DNA from: Streptococcus mitis
GTDB lineage: Bacteria > Bacillota > Bacilli > Lactobacillales > Streptococcaceae
Length of the DNA: 64,000 bases
Assembly (NCBI RefSeq): GCF_002860865.1
Contig: NZ_PKIE01000001.1
Location: 558,001 to 622,000, forward strand
Direction of reading: 5' to 3'
The notes beneath the pieces are model-generated. The model had not been told where the DNA came from and did not search any database. It saw nothing but the letters and a program-made list of their open reading frames with translations. Numbering within the stretch: position 1 is the first letter of the stretch; the number at the start of each line of letters is the position of its first letter. Made by a program: the position numbers and the translations under genes. Shown here piece after piece: positions 36,946-47,470 of the stretch.

Positions 36946-37908
36946 ATGGAAACTTACTACAAAGCCATTAACTGGAATGCCATCGAAGATGTCATCGACA
37001 AATCAACTTGGGAAAAACTGACGGAGCAATTCTGGCTCGATACACGTATCCCCTTGTCAAATGACCTAGACGACTGGAGAAAGCTATCTAACAAAGAGAA
37101 AGATTTGGTTGGAAAAGTCTTTGGTGGTTTAACCCTTCTCGACACTATGCAATCTGAAACTGGAGTTCAAGCCCTTCGCTCAGACATCCGTACACCGCAT
37201 GAGGAAGCTGTTTTCAATAACATCCAATTTATGGAATCTGTCCACGCAAAATCTTACTCTTCTATCTTCTCTACCCTGAATACCAAGGCTGAGATTGAAG
37301 AAATTTTCGAATGGACCAATACCAATCCTTACCTACAAAAGAAGGCTGAGATTGTCAACGAAATCTACCTCAACGGTAGCCCTCTAGAAAAGAAAGTTGC
37401 CAGCGTTTTCCTTGAAACCTTCCTCTTCTACTCTGGTTTCTTCACTCCCCTCTACTATCTTGGTAACAACAAGCTAGCCAACGTTGCGGAAATCATCAAA
37501 CTGATTATTCGTGATGAGTCAGTTCACGGAACCTACATTGGATATAAATTCCAACTCGGTTTCAATGAATTGCCTGAAGAAGAGCAAGAAAAACTTAAAG
37601 AATGGATGTACGACCTGCTCTACACTCTTTATGAAAATGAAGAAGGCTATACAGAAAGCCTCTATGACGGTGTTGGTTGGACGGAAGAAGTTAAAACCTT
37701 CCTTCGCTACAATGCTAACAAGGCACTCATGAACCTGGGACAAGATCCACTCTTCCCAGACTCAGCAGATGATGTCAACCCAATCGTTATGAACGGTATT
37801 TCAACAGGAACATCTAACCACGACTTCTTCTCTCAAGTCGGAAATGGTTATCTTCTTGGCGAAGTTGAAGCCATGCAAGACGATGACTACAACTACGGTT
37901 TAGACTAA
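36946..37908 (+). CDS. nrdF: Class Ib ribonucleoside-diphosphate reductase, beta subunit
   Basis: 320 residues. The ferritin-like fold carries the carboxylate/histidine ligands of the Mn or Fe centre: QSETGVQ, FMESVHAKSYSS, ETFLFYSGFF and IRDESVHGTYIG. The radical tyrosine lies in the SVHAKSYSSIF helix. It generates the tyrosyl radical used by NrdE. Separated from nrdE by 188 bases that include a terminator-like hairpin. Confidence 0.95.
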   Translation: METYYKAINWNAIEDVIDKSTWEKLTEQFWLDTRIPLSNDLDDWRKLSNKEKDLVGKVFGGLTLLDTMQSETGVQALRSDIRTPHEEAVFNNIQFMESVHAKSYSSIFSTLNTKAEIEEIFEWTNTNPYLQKKAEIVNEIYLNGSPLEKKVASVFLETFLFYSGFFTPLYYLGNNKLANVAEIIKLIIRDESVHGTYIGYKFQLGFNELPEEEQEKLKEWMYDLLYTLYENEEGYTESLYDGVGWTEEVKTFLRYNANKALMNLGQDPLFPDSADDVNPIVMNGISTGTSNHDFFSQVGNGYLLGEVEAMQDDDYNYGLD

Positions 37909-37932
37909 GTCAACAATTTCAGAAGTGATAAC

Positions 37933-37972
37933 AAATATCATGGTTTGTTTAAAACAACCATGATATTTTTGT
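37933..37972 (+). terminator. Rho-independent terminator after nrdF
   Basis: AAATATCATGGTTG-like arm pairs with CAACCATGATATTT across a short loop and runs into TTTTTGTTTTTG. Confidence 0.88.
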
Positions 37973-37996
37973 TTTTGTTTTCTTTTGTTTTTTAAA

Positions 37997-38025
37997 TTGA
38001 TTGATTGAATACTTTATGATAAAAT
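37997..38025 (+). promoter_or_regulatory. lacR promoter
   Basis: -35 TTGATT (37997-38002), 17-base spacer, -10 TAAAAT (38020-38025), preceded by TG at -15 (extended -10). Confidence 0.75.
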
Positions 38026-38050
38026 AGTAATAGAAATAGAGGTGATAACG

Positions 38051-38818
38051 ATGTTAAAGCAGGAAAAACTAGATAATATTCTAGAAACGGTAAATACAAA
38101 GGGAACTATTACTGTAAAAGAAATCATGGCTCGCTTAGATGTATCAGATATGACTGCTAGACGCTACTTACAAGAGTTGGCTGACAAGGATTTACTTGTT
38201 CGTGTGCATGGAGGAGCTGAAAAAATTCGTACAGGCTCCATTTTAAACAATGAACGTTCCAATATTGAAAAACAAAGCTTACAAATCGCAGAAAAACAAG
38301 AAATTAGCCGTTTTGCAGGTCATTTAATCGATGAAGGGGAAACCATTTTTATCGGTCCAGGGACAACCTTGGAATCTTTTGCCCGTGAACTTCCAATCGA
38401 TAATATTCGTGTTGTAACAAACAGTTTACCAGTCTTTCTCATTCTAAACGAACGAAAACTAACAGATTTGATTTTAATTGGTGGCAACTATCGCTCTATC
38501 ACTGGAGCCTTTGTGGGAACACTAACCTTGCAAAACTTAGCCAATCTCCAATTTTCTAAAGCTTTCGTTAGCTGTAATGGTATTAAGGACAATGCGATTG
38601 CGACCTTTAGTGAAGAGGAAGGTGAATCTCAACGAATCGCCCTCAATAATTCCAATAAAAAATACTTACTAGCTGACAATAGTAAGTTCAATAAGTTTGA
38701 TTTTTACACCTTCTACAATATCTCAGATATTGATACAATCGTTTCAGACTCTAAACTGAGCAAAGAAACGTTTGAACAACTTTCAAAACAAACAAAAATT
38801 ATTCTTTCTAAACCATAA
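38051..38818 (+). CDS. lacR: DeoR-family lactose/tagatose operon repressor
   Basis: 255 residues. The N-terminal DeoR helix-turn-helix (residues ~2-55, RLDVSDMTARRYLQELADKDLLVRVHGGA) is followed by the sugar-phosphate-binding domain with GPGTTLESFAREL and GGNYRSITGAFVG. In streptococci LacR represses lacABCDFEG and is released by tagatose-6-phosphate. I start at the ATG at 38051, with GAGGTG 6 bases upstream. Convergent with the lac operon end and enclosed by its own promoter and terminator. Confidence 0.88.
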   Translation: MLKQEKLDNILETVNTKGTITVKEIMARLDVSDMTARRYLQELADKDLLVRVHGGAEKIRTGSILNNERSNIEKQSLQIAEKQEISRFAGHLIDEGETIFIGPGTTLESFARELPIDNIRVVTNSLPVFLILNERKLTDLILIGGNYRSITGAFVGTLTLQNLANLQFSKAFVSCNGIKDNAIATFSEEEGESQRIALNNSNKKYLLADNSKFNKFDFYTFYNISDIDTIVSDSKLSKETFEQLSKQTKIILSKP

Positions 38819-38840
38819 AACTGAGGATTGATAAAATATA

Positions 38841-38888
38841 AAATGCGTCATATCAAGAAAATAAGAATCTTGATATGACGCATTTTTT
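38841..38888 (+). terminator. Strong terminator after lacR
   Basis: Long perfect arms AAATGCGTCATATCAAGA and TCTTGATATGACGCATTT around a 10-base loop, followed by TTT. The symmetry and flanking A/T runs could also stop transcripts arriving from the minus strand. Confidence 0.92.
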
Positions 38889-38922
38889 GATGAAGATTTT
38901 TACAAAGAGTTTCCTAAATTCT

Positions 38923-39180
38923 TTATGATTGTTGAAACGGCATAAAATCTGAATCAAAGGAGATATTATCCCGTTCTTCAAGACTGATAAAATTTAAAAA
39001 GATATTTTTAAATTCTTCCAGCTCATAGTCTGAATGGCAAATCCATTCTTTACCGGTAGAGACATACCATTTCCCAAGTTTTTTCAGCTCCTCATTAGTC
39101 AAACAAGGTATTTGAGAACATTTATCAAAATTTATAATATAAACTTTTTCATAAATAGATTAGATAAAATCTTTGAACAT
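38923..39180 (-). pseudogene. Small gene after lacG interrupted by an in-frame stop
   Basis: From the ATG at 39180 (GAGG 7 bases upstream) the frame reads MFKDFI, then TAA at 39160-39162, then continues open for 78 codons (SIYEKVYIINFDKCSQIP ... ISFDSDFMPFQQS) to a stop at 38923-38925. The second part is good protein-like sequence with GKWYVSTGKEWICHSDYEL, so this looks like an 85-residue gene with one nonsense change at codon 7. I do not recognise the family. It is at the end of the lac operon, 42 bases after lacG. Restart at an internal codon is possible but no ribosome binding site is evident. Confidence 0.6.
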
Positions 39181-39222
39181 CTTTTTGCCTCACTAAAATT
39201 CTATATCTAATTACTCATTCTA

Positions 39223-40638
<1,416 letters not shown>

Positions 40639-40664
40639 CTATTTCTTGATTTAAATAAAGTAAA

Positions 40665-40708
40665 AGTGAGAGGAGAGGAGTCAGTGAGCCATCCTTCTCC
40701 ATCTCACT
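40665..40708 (-). terminator. Long hairpin with T-rich tail between the lacE repeats and lacG
   Basis: Minus strand: AGTGAGA pairs with TCTCACT, extended by GGAGA/TCTCC and AGGA/TCC-rich arms, then TTTACTTTATTT. It would partly terminate the lac transcript before lacG or protect its 3' end. Confidence 0.6.
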
Positions 40709-40726
40709 TCTTGTACCGAGTCACCA

Positions 40727-41098
40727 AATTGTGACATGAGGAGGTAAAAACGATATCTTTTTACCGACGAATTAATAAGGCGATTAGGAAATTCGCCATA
40801 GCGATTTCCGTAACGAGAGGAGACTATTTCAGAGTCCCTATCGTTAATCGAATTGTGACAGGAGGAGGTAAAAATGATATCTTTTTACCGACGAATTAAC
40901 AAGGCGATTAGGAAATTCGCCATAGCGATTTTCGTAACGAGAGGAGACTGTTTCACAGTCCCTAGCCTTAATCGAATTGTGACATGAGGAGGTAAAAACG
41001 ATATCTTTTTACCGACGAATTAACAAGGCGATTAGGAAATTCGCCATAGCGATTTCCGTAACGAGAGGAGACTGTTTCACAGTCCCTATCGTTAATCG
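40727..41098 (-). repeat. Three tandem copies of a 124-bp structured unit overlapping the lacE stop
   Basis: Units start at 40727, 40851 and 40975, each exactly 124 bases, from AATTGTGACA to TTAATCG, followed by AATT. Copies 1, 2 and 3 differ at only a few bases (for example GACTATTTCAGAGTC in copy 1 against GACTGTTTCACAGTC in 2 and 3). On the minus strand each unit has three hairpins: GACTGT/ACAGTC; GGAAA/TTTCC plus TCGC/GCGA with a one-base bulge; GGTAAAAA/TTTTTACC with loop GATATCG. The edge shared with lacE (TTCGATTAA) means each unit repeats the last codons and stop of lacE. Confidence 0.92.
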
Positions 41099-42783
41099 AA
41101 TTGAGCTTGTACGAATGCAAGAGCACCTTTTCCATCACGAGTTAATTTGATGTATTGAGCGCCTTCTGTCTTGGCAAGTTTAATACCGAGTTTATCTGTT
41201 TCTGCTTTCATATCTTCAAAGTTTGAAGCAACTTGAGGGGCAAGGATAACAAGATCAAACTCTGGCAACATTTCACGGTGAGCACCATAGCCTCCTGCTG
41301 CTGCTTTCACAGGGACATTGTATTCTGCTGCTGCCTTATTCAAAGCATTTGCAAGAAGTCCACTTGTACCTCCACCAGCACAGAGAACGAGGACATTTGT
41401 TTCTTCAGTGATGGTATTTTGTGTTGCTTCTACACCCGCTTTTTCAAGAATAGCATCTGCTTTCGCAGTATTGAAGTTTGCAGCAACTTTTTCTTTCAAT
41501 TCATCATTAGACTTACCTGAACGTTCTTCTTCAAGAATTTGTTCATCATAGACTTTAAGGAATGGATAGTAAATGACTACGTCAACCACGATTAGAAGAG
41601 CAGCAAGAATGAATGATAGAACTTGGAAGTTCGTACCAAGAACTAGACCTAGTGGAGCTGGGGTTGTCCATGGTAGATTAGCAGTAAATGAATTCATTCC
41701 AAGAGTTTCAATGAAGAATTTAAAGATCCAAACGTTTGCGATAGGAGCAAAGATAAATGGAATGAAGAAGATTGGATTCAAAACAAGTGGTGCACCAAAC
41801 AAGATTGGTTCATTTACACCAAAGAAAGTTGGAACTACTGAAGCACGACCGATTGCACGGTTACGTTTAGATTTTGTTAACCACATGAACATGAATGGAA
41901 CAACCAGTGTCGCACCAGTACCACCCATGGTAACGATAAACATTTGTGTACCAGAAGTAAGAATCTTGTCAGCGTGCATACCTTGTTGGAGAAGGTTCAA
42001 GTTGACTTCGGCATTGGCATAGGTAATAGCTACGATAGCTGGTTCAACGATAGATGGACCATGGATACCAACAAACCAGAAGAAAGCAAAGGCACCAAAG
42101 ATAATCGTAATACCTAGATAACCATCAGCAGCAGAGAATAATGGTGCAAAGAATTTACCGATTGATTCAGCTACGCTTGCACCAACAAAATGACGAGCTA
42201 GTAAATCAAGAGCATAAAGAGAAACAACTGATAGAGTGAATGGAATCACATCTTTAAAAACTTGTGAGATATTAGGTGGAACTTCGTCAGGCATACGAAT
42301 AGTGACGTTGTTCTTAACACAAACCTTATAGATGGCTACAGTAACAAAGGCAGCAAGGAAGGCTGAAAGCAAACCTTTTGTCCCCAAGAATCCAGTAGCT
42401 AGGCCATTTTCGATAGGATCAGCTGCCAACATCAACAAACCAACAATTGCTGCCAACAATGTTGACATATAGTTGATTTGATTGGTTTTCTCCATGCTAC
42501 GATTTACTGAGTCGGTCAGTGATTTAGCTGTTGTACCAGCTACCAAGAGAGCTAGAATCCCCATTGAATAGCTGTAAGGTTTCATCAGAAAAGCTACAAC
42601 TTCATCAGACCATTTAAAGCCCCATGAGTTTGGTACAAAGGCGATTAAGATAAAGATACTTGAGAAGAGAATAACAGGCATACCTGCAATGAAACCATCA
42701 CGAATGGCACGAAGGTAGATATTACGAGATAGTTTCTCAAAGAAAGGCTTTCCTTTCTCAATAAATGCAATTAATTTATTCAT
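41092..42783 (-). CDS. lacE: Lactose-specific PTS enzyme IICB
   Basis: 563 residues. Residues ~1-420 form the membrane IIC domain (lactose/cellobiose type, about ten hydrophobic segments; [23 protein letters not shown]). After an Asn/Glu linker the IIB domain carries the phosphorylated Cys468 in [10 protein letters not shown]. It imports lactose as lactose-6-phosphate. Its start overlaps the lacF stop by one base (TAATG). The stop codon lies inside the innermost copy of the 124-bp repeat. Confidence 0.95.
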   Translation of the reverse strand: MNKLIAFIEKGKPFFEKLSRNIYLRAIRDGFIAGMPVILFSSIFILIAFVPNSWGFKWSDEVVAFLMKPYSYSMGILALLVAGTTAKSLTDSVNRSMEKTNQINYMSTLLAAIVGLLMLAADPIENGLATGFLGTKGLLSAFLAAFVTVAIYKVCVKNNVTIRMPDEVPPNISQVFKDVIPFTLSVVSLYALDLLARHFVGASVAESIGKFFAPLFSAADGYLGITIIFGAFAFFWFVGIHGPSIVEPAIVAITYANAEVNLNLLQQGMHADKILTSGTQMFIVTMGGTGATLVVPFMFMWLTKSKRNRAIGRASVVPTFFGVNEPILFGAPLVLNPIFFIPFIFAPIANVWIFKFFIETLGMNSFTANLPWTTPAPLGLVLGTNFQVLSFILAALLIVVDVVIYYPFLKVYDEQILEEERSGKSNDELKEKVAANFNTAKADAILEKAGVEATQNTITEETNVLVLCAGGGTSGLLANALNKAAAEYNVPVKAAAGGYGAHREMLPEFDLVILAPQVASNFEDMKAETDKLGIKLAKTEGAQYIKLTRDGKGALAFVQAQFD

Positions 42784-43100
42784 TACTTAACTCCTCTCTT
42801 GTAGAGTTCAATTAAATGGTGCATCAAATCTTTTAATAAGATAGTTGTCATCAAGTGGTCTTGGCCATGCATCATGGTTACACTATAGGCTAAGTCCTCA
42901 CCTGAAGCTTCCTTAGCCAATAGACTTGTTTGCGCGTGGTGAGCCTCTGCAATGCAAGAACCAGCTTCCTCGACTAAGCTATCTGCTTTCGCAAAATCGC
43001 CAGCTTCAGCAGCTTTCAAGGCTTCCAATAGTTTTGAACGAGCATCGCCAGCATAGGCTACGATTTCAAAACCTAACAATGTTACTTCTTCTCTATTCAT
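42783..43100 (-). CDS. lacF: Lactose-specific PTS enzyme IIA
   Basis: 105 residues, trimeric helical bundle. The phosphoryl site His78 lies in [11 protein letters not shown] and [10 protein letters not shown] forms the adjacent helix. It passes phosphate from HPr to the IIB domain of LacE. It follows lacT by 35 bases and is coupled to lacE. Confidence 0.95.
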   Translation of the reverse strand: MNREEVTLLGFEIVAYAGDARSKLLEALKAAEAGDFAKADSLVEEAGSCIAEAHHAQTSLLAKEASGEDLAYSVTMMHGQDHLMTTILLKDLMHHLIELYKRGVK

Positions 43101-43135
43101 GATAGAATTCTCCTTATATAGTTTTAATTAAATTT

Positions 43136-43972
43136 TTATGACAATAAACGTTGGATATGTAGAACTAGATAAACTCGTTCACTTTTATACAAATCAAGAC
43201 CCGTATGTTGTGTAATCACATCATAGATTTTGGAACCAATCTCGAAGGCTTTTGGATAGGATTGTTTAATATGATCTTCCATATCCAGAAGTGATTGGTT
43301 ATCATCTCTAGATCTGTCTAAATAATCCAAGAAATAATTCAAATGAATCATAAAACGATCATAGAAATGGTTATTCTCTTTAGTTCGTTGAATTGCATAG
43401 TCCGTTAAAACTTCTTCAACATTCCTGAGAATTTCTTTCCTCTTATCAATCGACTCCACAAGTTCCACTTCATTTTCACCTTCGGCATTAATGAAATGAT
43501 AAGCAATCCGAATAATTTCGTCCTCAGGAAAATGATCCGCTAGCTTCTGACGGTAAATTTCAAATGCTTCATTTGCGATTTGAAAAGCGACAGGATACTT
43601 AGTGGAAATATCTGGCAGATTACTATCCTTGTACCTTCCTTGTGCTAGAGCTTGGTAAGAACAGTAAATATGATCTGTCAATGTTACGTAGAGATACTCT
43701 TGAATCGGATAATGATATTTCTTTGATAGCTTATCAATGATTTCATAAGTCACTGTGATAAAATCAAGCGGAACATCTTTGAGGAGAGCCATAAAGTTCT
43801 CCCTGGACTCTTCGGTCTTCATCCGAAAGATTTTCTCAACCTGATGTTCAGAAATCAAATCTCCCTTCTTCTTTCCAAATGCAATCCCCTTACCAATCAC
43901 AATCACTTCTTCTCCTTTATCATTTCTGACAAGCGAGACATTGTGATTCATTGGATTTAGAATTCGATACAT
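43136..43972 (-). CDS. lacT: BglG-family transcription antiterminator
   Basis: 278 residues. The RNA-binding CAT domain spans ~1-57 (MYRILNPMNHNVSLV ... GKGIAFGKKKGDL), followed by two PRD domains with phosphorylatable histidines (ITVTYEIIDKLSKKYHYPI; FYDRFMIHLNYFLDYL). It binds the RAT RNA and prevents a terminator from forming when lactose is being used. Here the RAT-terminator lies just upstream of lacT itself, so LacT controls its own gene and lacFEG, separately from lacABCD. Confidence 0.92.
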   Translation of the reverse strand: MYRILNPMNHNVSLVRNDKGEEVIVIGKGIAFGKKKGDLISEHQVEKIFRMKTEESRENFMALLKDVPLDFITVTYEIIDKLSKKYHYPIQEYLYVTLTDHIYCSYQALAQGRYKDSNLPDISTKYPVAFQIANEAFEIYRQKLADHFPEDEIIRIAYHFINAEGENEVELVESIDKRKEILRNVEEVLTDYAIQRTKENNHFYDRFMIHLNYFLDYLDRSRDDNQSLLDMEDHIKQSYPKAFEIGSKIYDVITQHTGLDLYKSERVYLVLHIQRLLS

Positions 43973-44008
43973 GTCAACCTCCTTTTATATCTTAAAGGTA
44001 TATGAGTA

Positions 44009-44094
44009 CAAAAAATGACCACAAATGAACTAGAAAATCATCCGATTTCTAATTCACCTGTGATCATGCCTAATATTACTTAGTAACACTCACC
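44009..44094 (-). promoter_or_regulatory. LacT-responsive RAT and overlapping terminator
   Basis: Minus strand: GTGAGTGTTACTAAGTAATA continuing TTAGGCATGATCAC (44061-44094) has the GTGTTACT/AGGC layout of a ribonucleic antiterminator. Its 3' part overlaps the 5' arm of a long terminator (GATCACAGGTGAATTAGAAATC pairing with GATTTTCTAGTTCATTTGTGGTC through 44016-44064) ending in TTTTTT. Confidence 0.88.
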
Positions 44095-44114
44095 TTGTAT
44101 TAACTTGTGATTTA

Positions 44115-44151
44115 AGTATAGCACAAGTAAGTTATTTTGTAAACCCTTACA
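44115..44151 (-). promoter_or_regulatory. lacTFEG promoter and cre-like site
   Basis: Minus strand: -35 TTTACA (44138-44143), 17-base spacer, -10 TATACT (44115-44120). TGTAAGGGTTTACA (44138-44151) overlaps the -35 and matches cre apart from one central C-to-G, the same variant as at ptsH. Confidence 0.8.
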
Positions 44152-44205
44152 TGTAACTTTTTTAAAATTTTTTTAGATTCATGTTCCTAACCTAGGAGGA
44201 CTTGC

Positions 44206-45186
44206 TTACACGCGTTCTTTCCATGAAGTTGCTGTTGTTTGAAGAACTTTGTTGAGTTCATCAATGTTTTCAAAACCAGTTGTGCGAAGCCATTCACGAG
44301 CTGCTACTTCACCATCTTTAATGTAAGCTTCAACGGAGCCAGCCCATGTTGCACGTCCACAAAGAACACCATTGAAGTTTGCACCTGATTCGTGGGCAAA
44401 GACAAGAGTTTCTTGGAAGAGTTTAGCTGATACACCTGCACTCAAGTAGATGTAAGGAAGGTTAGTAGCTTCGTCTTGAGCTTTGAAGAAAGCAGCTGCT
44501 TCTTCGCGTGTATGAACGATTTCGCCATCGCCAAAACCTTCAACGTATTTAACGTTAACTGGAACTTCTACTTTCAAGACATCAATGTTGAAACGTGGGT
44601 CTGAGAAGACTTTCATCGCACCAATAACTTTGTGTGGTTTTACTTTAGCGTATTCTGCAGAACCTGCGTCAGCAATCTTTTCATCGTAAGCCAAGATTTC
44701 AAGGAAGAATGGAATATCTTCAGCCACACACTCAGAACCGATACGTTCGATGTAGGCTTGTTTTTGTTGGTTGAGTTCATCAGAGCTATCTACGTCATAG
44801 TAAAGTAAGAACTTAACTGCATCTGCACCTTGTTCTTTGATACGTTTTGCAGACCAAACATCCAAGCAGTCTGGCAAACGTTTTGTGCTTGTTGTGTCGT
44901 AGCCTGTTTTTTCATAAGCAAGAAGAAGACCTGCATTTGGAGCAAGTGCTTTTGTAGCAGGAAGTCCATACTCAGGGTCAAGAAGCATTGATGAAGCGTA
45001 TTTAGTCAATTCATCCGCTACCAAGACTTTAAGTTCTTCCATTTGAGCTACTGTAGGCTCTTCAGTTTGGTATTGAGCCATAAGGCGTTTCAAAGCACCA
45101 CGTTGGTCAAAAGCAAGAGCTGAGATGATACCATTTTCATCTGAAAGTTTTTCTAAGCGTGCACGTTTTTGTTCTGTTAAAGCCAT
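44206..45186 (-). CDS. lacD: Tagatose 1,6-diphosphate aldolase
   Basis: Splits tagatose-1,6-bisphosphate into dihydroxyacetone phosphate and glyceraldehyde-3-phosphate. 326 residues, class I TIM-barrel aldolase. It starts [20 protein letters not shown], contains [14 protein letters not shown] and the [14 protein letters not shown] segment expected to hold the Schiff-base lysine. It follows lacC by one base. Last of lacABCD, followed by the lacT promoter. Confidence 0.95.
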   Translation of the reverse strand: MALTEQKRARLEKLSDENGIISALAFDQRGALKRLMAQYQTEEPTVAQMEELKVLVADELTKYASSMLLDPEYGLPATKALAPNAGLLLAYEKTGYDTTSTKRLPDCLDVWSAKRIKEQGADAVKFLLYYDVDSSDELNQQKQAYIERIGSECVAEDIPFFLEILAYDEKIADAGSAEYAKVKPHKVIGAMKVFSDPRFNIDVLKVEVPVNVKYVEGFGDGEIVHTREEAAAFFKAQDEATNLPYIYLSAGVSAKLFQETLVFAHESGANFNGVLCGRATWAGSVEAYIKDGEVAAREWLRTTGFENIDELNKVLQTTATSWKERV

Positions 45187-45187
45187 T

Positions 45188-46117
45188 TTATACCTCTTTT
45201 ACTATTAATTGATTATATAGAGCTTGATAGTTGGCCATGTTGACATGACCAGTCATTTTTTCTTGAGCATTGAGCATACCAAGGACATTAGCCTTAGTCA
45301 GTAATTCTTGATCAGATTCTTTATGGAACAATCCTGAAGCAATACCTGCTACTGTAGAATCACCAGATCCAACTGGATTTACAACTTGAATTTTTGGAAT
45401 ATCTACTTTATAGAAAGTATCCCCGTGTTTTGCAAAGGTACCATTAGCACCTAAGGAAACGATAATCCACTCAATTCCATCAAATAGGGGCTCTTGAAGA
45501 ACCTCTTTTAATTCATCCAAATCTTTAGAAATTTCTCTTCCCAAAAGTTGAGACAATTCTTCATTATTTGGTTTGATAACCGTTGGTTTATGTGGAGATT
45601 CAAGAACCGCCTGAAGTGCAGCTCCTGAACAGTCCAAGACAACAGGTTTACCAGCTTGGTTAGCAAGTTCAACTAGATTAGCATAATAGTCAACAGGAAG
45701 TCCTGCTGGTAGACTACCTGAAATGGCTACTACCTCTACAGTCTCTAAAAGTTCTTTGAAATGAGCCAAGAAATCTTGACCTTCTTTTTCTTGAACTTCA
45801 GGACCTTTTTCTAGGATTTCTGTTTGGTTTTCTCCATGTAGAATTGCGATACAGTTACGAGTTTCCCCTTGGATAGAGAAGAAACGTTTGCTTACTTTAT
45901 CATCAATGTTTTCTACTAAAAAATCACCAAGTTTACCACCGACAAGTCCTGTTGCGACTACGGAGTCACCAAATTCTGATAGGACCCGAGTAACGTTAAG
46001 ACCTTTACCACCAGCCGTTTTAGTAACATCAACAACACGGTTGACAGTGTCAATTTTTAATTCATCCAAAGGATAGGAAATATCAATGGATGGGTTCATT
46101 GTGACTGTTAAAATCAT
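45188..46117 (-). CDS. lacC: Tagatose-6-phosphate kinase
   Basis: 309 residues, PfkB/ribokinase fold. [17 protein letters not shown] and [12 protein letters not shown] bind the sugar phosphate, and [16 protein letters not shown] near 247-262 contains the catalytic Asp and anion hole. It phosphorylates tagatose-6-phosphate with ATP. The gap to lacB is 10 bases. Confidence 0.95.
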   Translation of the reverse strand: MILTVTMNPSIDISYPLDELKIDTVNRVVDVTKTAGGKGLNVTRVLSEFGDSVVATGLVGGKLGDFLVENIDDKVSKRFFSIQGETRNCIAILHGENQTEILEKGPEVQEKEGQDFLAHFKELLETVEVVAISGSLPAGLPVDYYANLVELANQAGKPVVLDCSGAALQAVLESPHKPTVIKPNNEELSQLLGREISKDLDELKEVLQEPLFDGIEWIIVSLGANGTFAKHGDTFYKVDIPKIQVVNPVGSGDSTVAGIASGLFHKESDQELLTKANVLGMLNAQEKMTGHVNMANYQALYNQLIVKEV

Positions 46118-46127
46118 AAGTCACCTC

Positions 46128-46643
46128 TTAGTCGTGGTATTCTCCGCGATCCCATTTTTCAAGGAATTCAGTGAAGAAGTTTGCATCAGTTTGTTGAGCA
46201 TTGTGACTTTCAAGGTGTTCAATTTTCGCAATCAATTTCTTGTTTTCTTCAGATGGTTTGTATTCAGCATGGATGAAAGCTTCGATGATATCACACATAA
46301 GCAATTCACCAGTAATCTTACCACCAAAACCGATAACGTTAGCGTTCAATTGTTCTTTAGCATAAAGAGCTGTTGTCATATCACGAACCAAGGCAGAACG
46401 AACACCAGGAACTTTATTTACAGCGTTGTTGATACCAACACCAGTACCACAGATACATACCCCAAGATCAGCTTGACCGCTAGTTACAGCTTCCCCTACT
46501 TTTTTACCAAAGATTGGGTAGTGAGTACGTGTATGGTCATATGTACCAAAGTCAATGACTTCATATCCTTTTGATTTCAAAAATTCTGAAACCGCCATTT
46601 TTTCATCTGTTACGATGTGGTCACATCCAATTGCAATTCTCAT
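46128..46643 (-). CDS. lacB: Galactose-6-phosphate isomerase, LacB subunit
   Basis: 171 residues, RpiB/LacAB family. It begins [20 protein letters not shown] and has the [23 protein letters not shown] active-site loop with the catalytic Cys. With LacA it forms the heteromer that converts galactose-6-phosphate to tagatose-6-phosphate. Confidence 0.95.
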   Translation of the reverse strand: MRIAIGCDHIVTDEKMAVSEFLKSKGYEVIDFGTYDHTRTHYPIFGKKVGEAVTSGQADLGVCICGTGVGINNAVNKVPGVRSALVRDMTTALYAKEQLNANVIGFGGKITGELLMCDIIEAFIHAEYKPSEENKKLIAKIEHLESHNAQQTDANFFTEFLEKWDRGEYHD

Positions 46644-46673
46644 TTTTAACTTACCTTTCTTACTGTAATCTAA

Positions 46674-47099
46674 TTAGCACATTTTGTTCAACATGTCGAC
46701 ACGAATTTGGTGACGTCCACCATCGTATTTACCGTTAACAAATCCTTTAGCAATGTTTTTAGCCAATTCATCACCGACAAGTTGTGCACCCATAGTGATC
46801 ATACGTGAGTTGTTGTGGCCACGAGTCATATAGGCTGAACGTTCGTCAGAAACTTCTGCAGCAACCATTCCTTTGATCTTAGTTGCAACCATAAATGGAC
46901 CAGCTCCATAAGCATCAATCACGATACCAAGGTTTTGTTCTTCTTTATTTACTTCTGCAGCAACAGCAAGAGTCACATCAACAAAGTCTTGACCTTCAGC
47001 TGTAACATCCACAACGTGGAAGTTTTCTTTTTCTAAGAAGTCTTTCACAACTTCTTTCAATCTCAAACCTGCAGCATCTGCACCGATAACAATAGACAT
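46674..47099 (-). CDS. lacA: Galactose-6-phosphate isomerase, LacA subunit
   Basis: 141 residues, RpiB family ([20 protein letters not shown]). It lacks the loop cysteine present in LacB, as usual for this subunit. First gene of the lac operon. AAGGAG precedes the ATG. The leader from the candidate promoter at 47412-47440 is about 300 bases and contains a BOX element. Confidence 0.95.
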   Translation of the reverse strand: MSIVIGADAAGLRLKEVVKDFLEKENFHVVDVTAEGQDFVDVTLAVAAEVNKEEQNLGIVIDAYGAGPFMVATKIKGMVAAEVSDERSAYMTRGHNNSRMITMGAQLVGDELAKNIAKGFVNGKYDGGRHQIRVDMLNKMC

Positions 47100-47154
47100 A
47101 TTGTATTCTCCTTTTATTTTTCTAGGCTAATAAAACCTTTTATAGTTAGCAGTT

Positions 47155-47262
47155 TATACTCTTCGAAAATCAAATTCAAACCGCGTCAACGTCACCTTGC
47201 CGTACTCAAGTACAGCCTGCGGCTAGTTTCCTAGTTTGCTCTTTAATTTTCATTGAGTATTA
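47155..47262 (-). repeat. BOX element (boxA-boxC) in the lac leader
   Basis: 108 bases, inverse orientation to and nearly identical with the element at 30574-30681 (TATACTCTTCGAAAATCAAA ... TTTTCATTGAGTATTA). It lies between the lac promoter and lacA and would be transcribed as part of the 5' leader. Confidence 0.88.
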
Positions 47263-47395
47263 CCTACAAAAAGTTTTCTAGCAGTTTATTGACAAATTGG
47301 ATTGAACGAGATGAATGACACCTTATTCAAGTTTAGGAAATCAGTTTCCTAGAAATAATCTTTCTCTACGACAGAGAATATAACAATTGATTATT

Positions 47396-47440
47396 TGTTT
47401 GTTACAAACATAATATACTCCTATTTTCGGAAAAAGTCAA
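47396..47440 (-). promoter_or_regulatory. Main lac operon promoter with palindromic LacR-type operator
   Basis: Minus strand: -35 TTGACT (47435-47440), 17-base spacer, -10 TATATT (47412-47417). Immediately downstream is a perfect palindrome TGTTTGT-T-ACAAACA on the plus strand (47396-47410). A further TGTTTGTTTTTG lies at 47449-47460. DeoR-type LacR operators carry TGTTTG motifs, so LacR is the obvious candidate ligand. Confidence 0.78.
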
Positions 47441-47470
47441 CAGTTAATGTTTGTTTTTGTTCTTTTTTGT

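Noticed and set aside
40727..41098. CRISPR array
   Set aside because: The 124-base units are contiguous copies without unique spacers, and there are no cas genes in the window.
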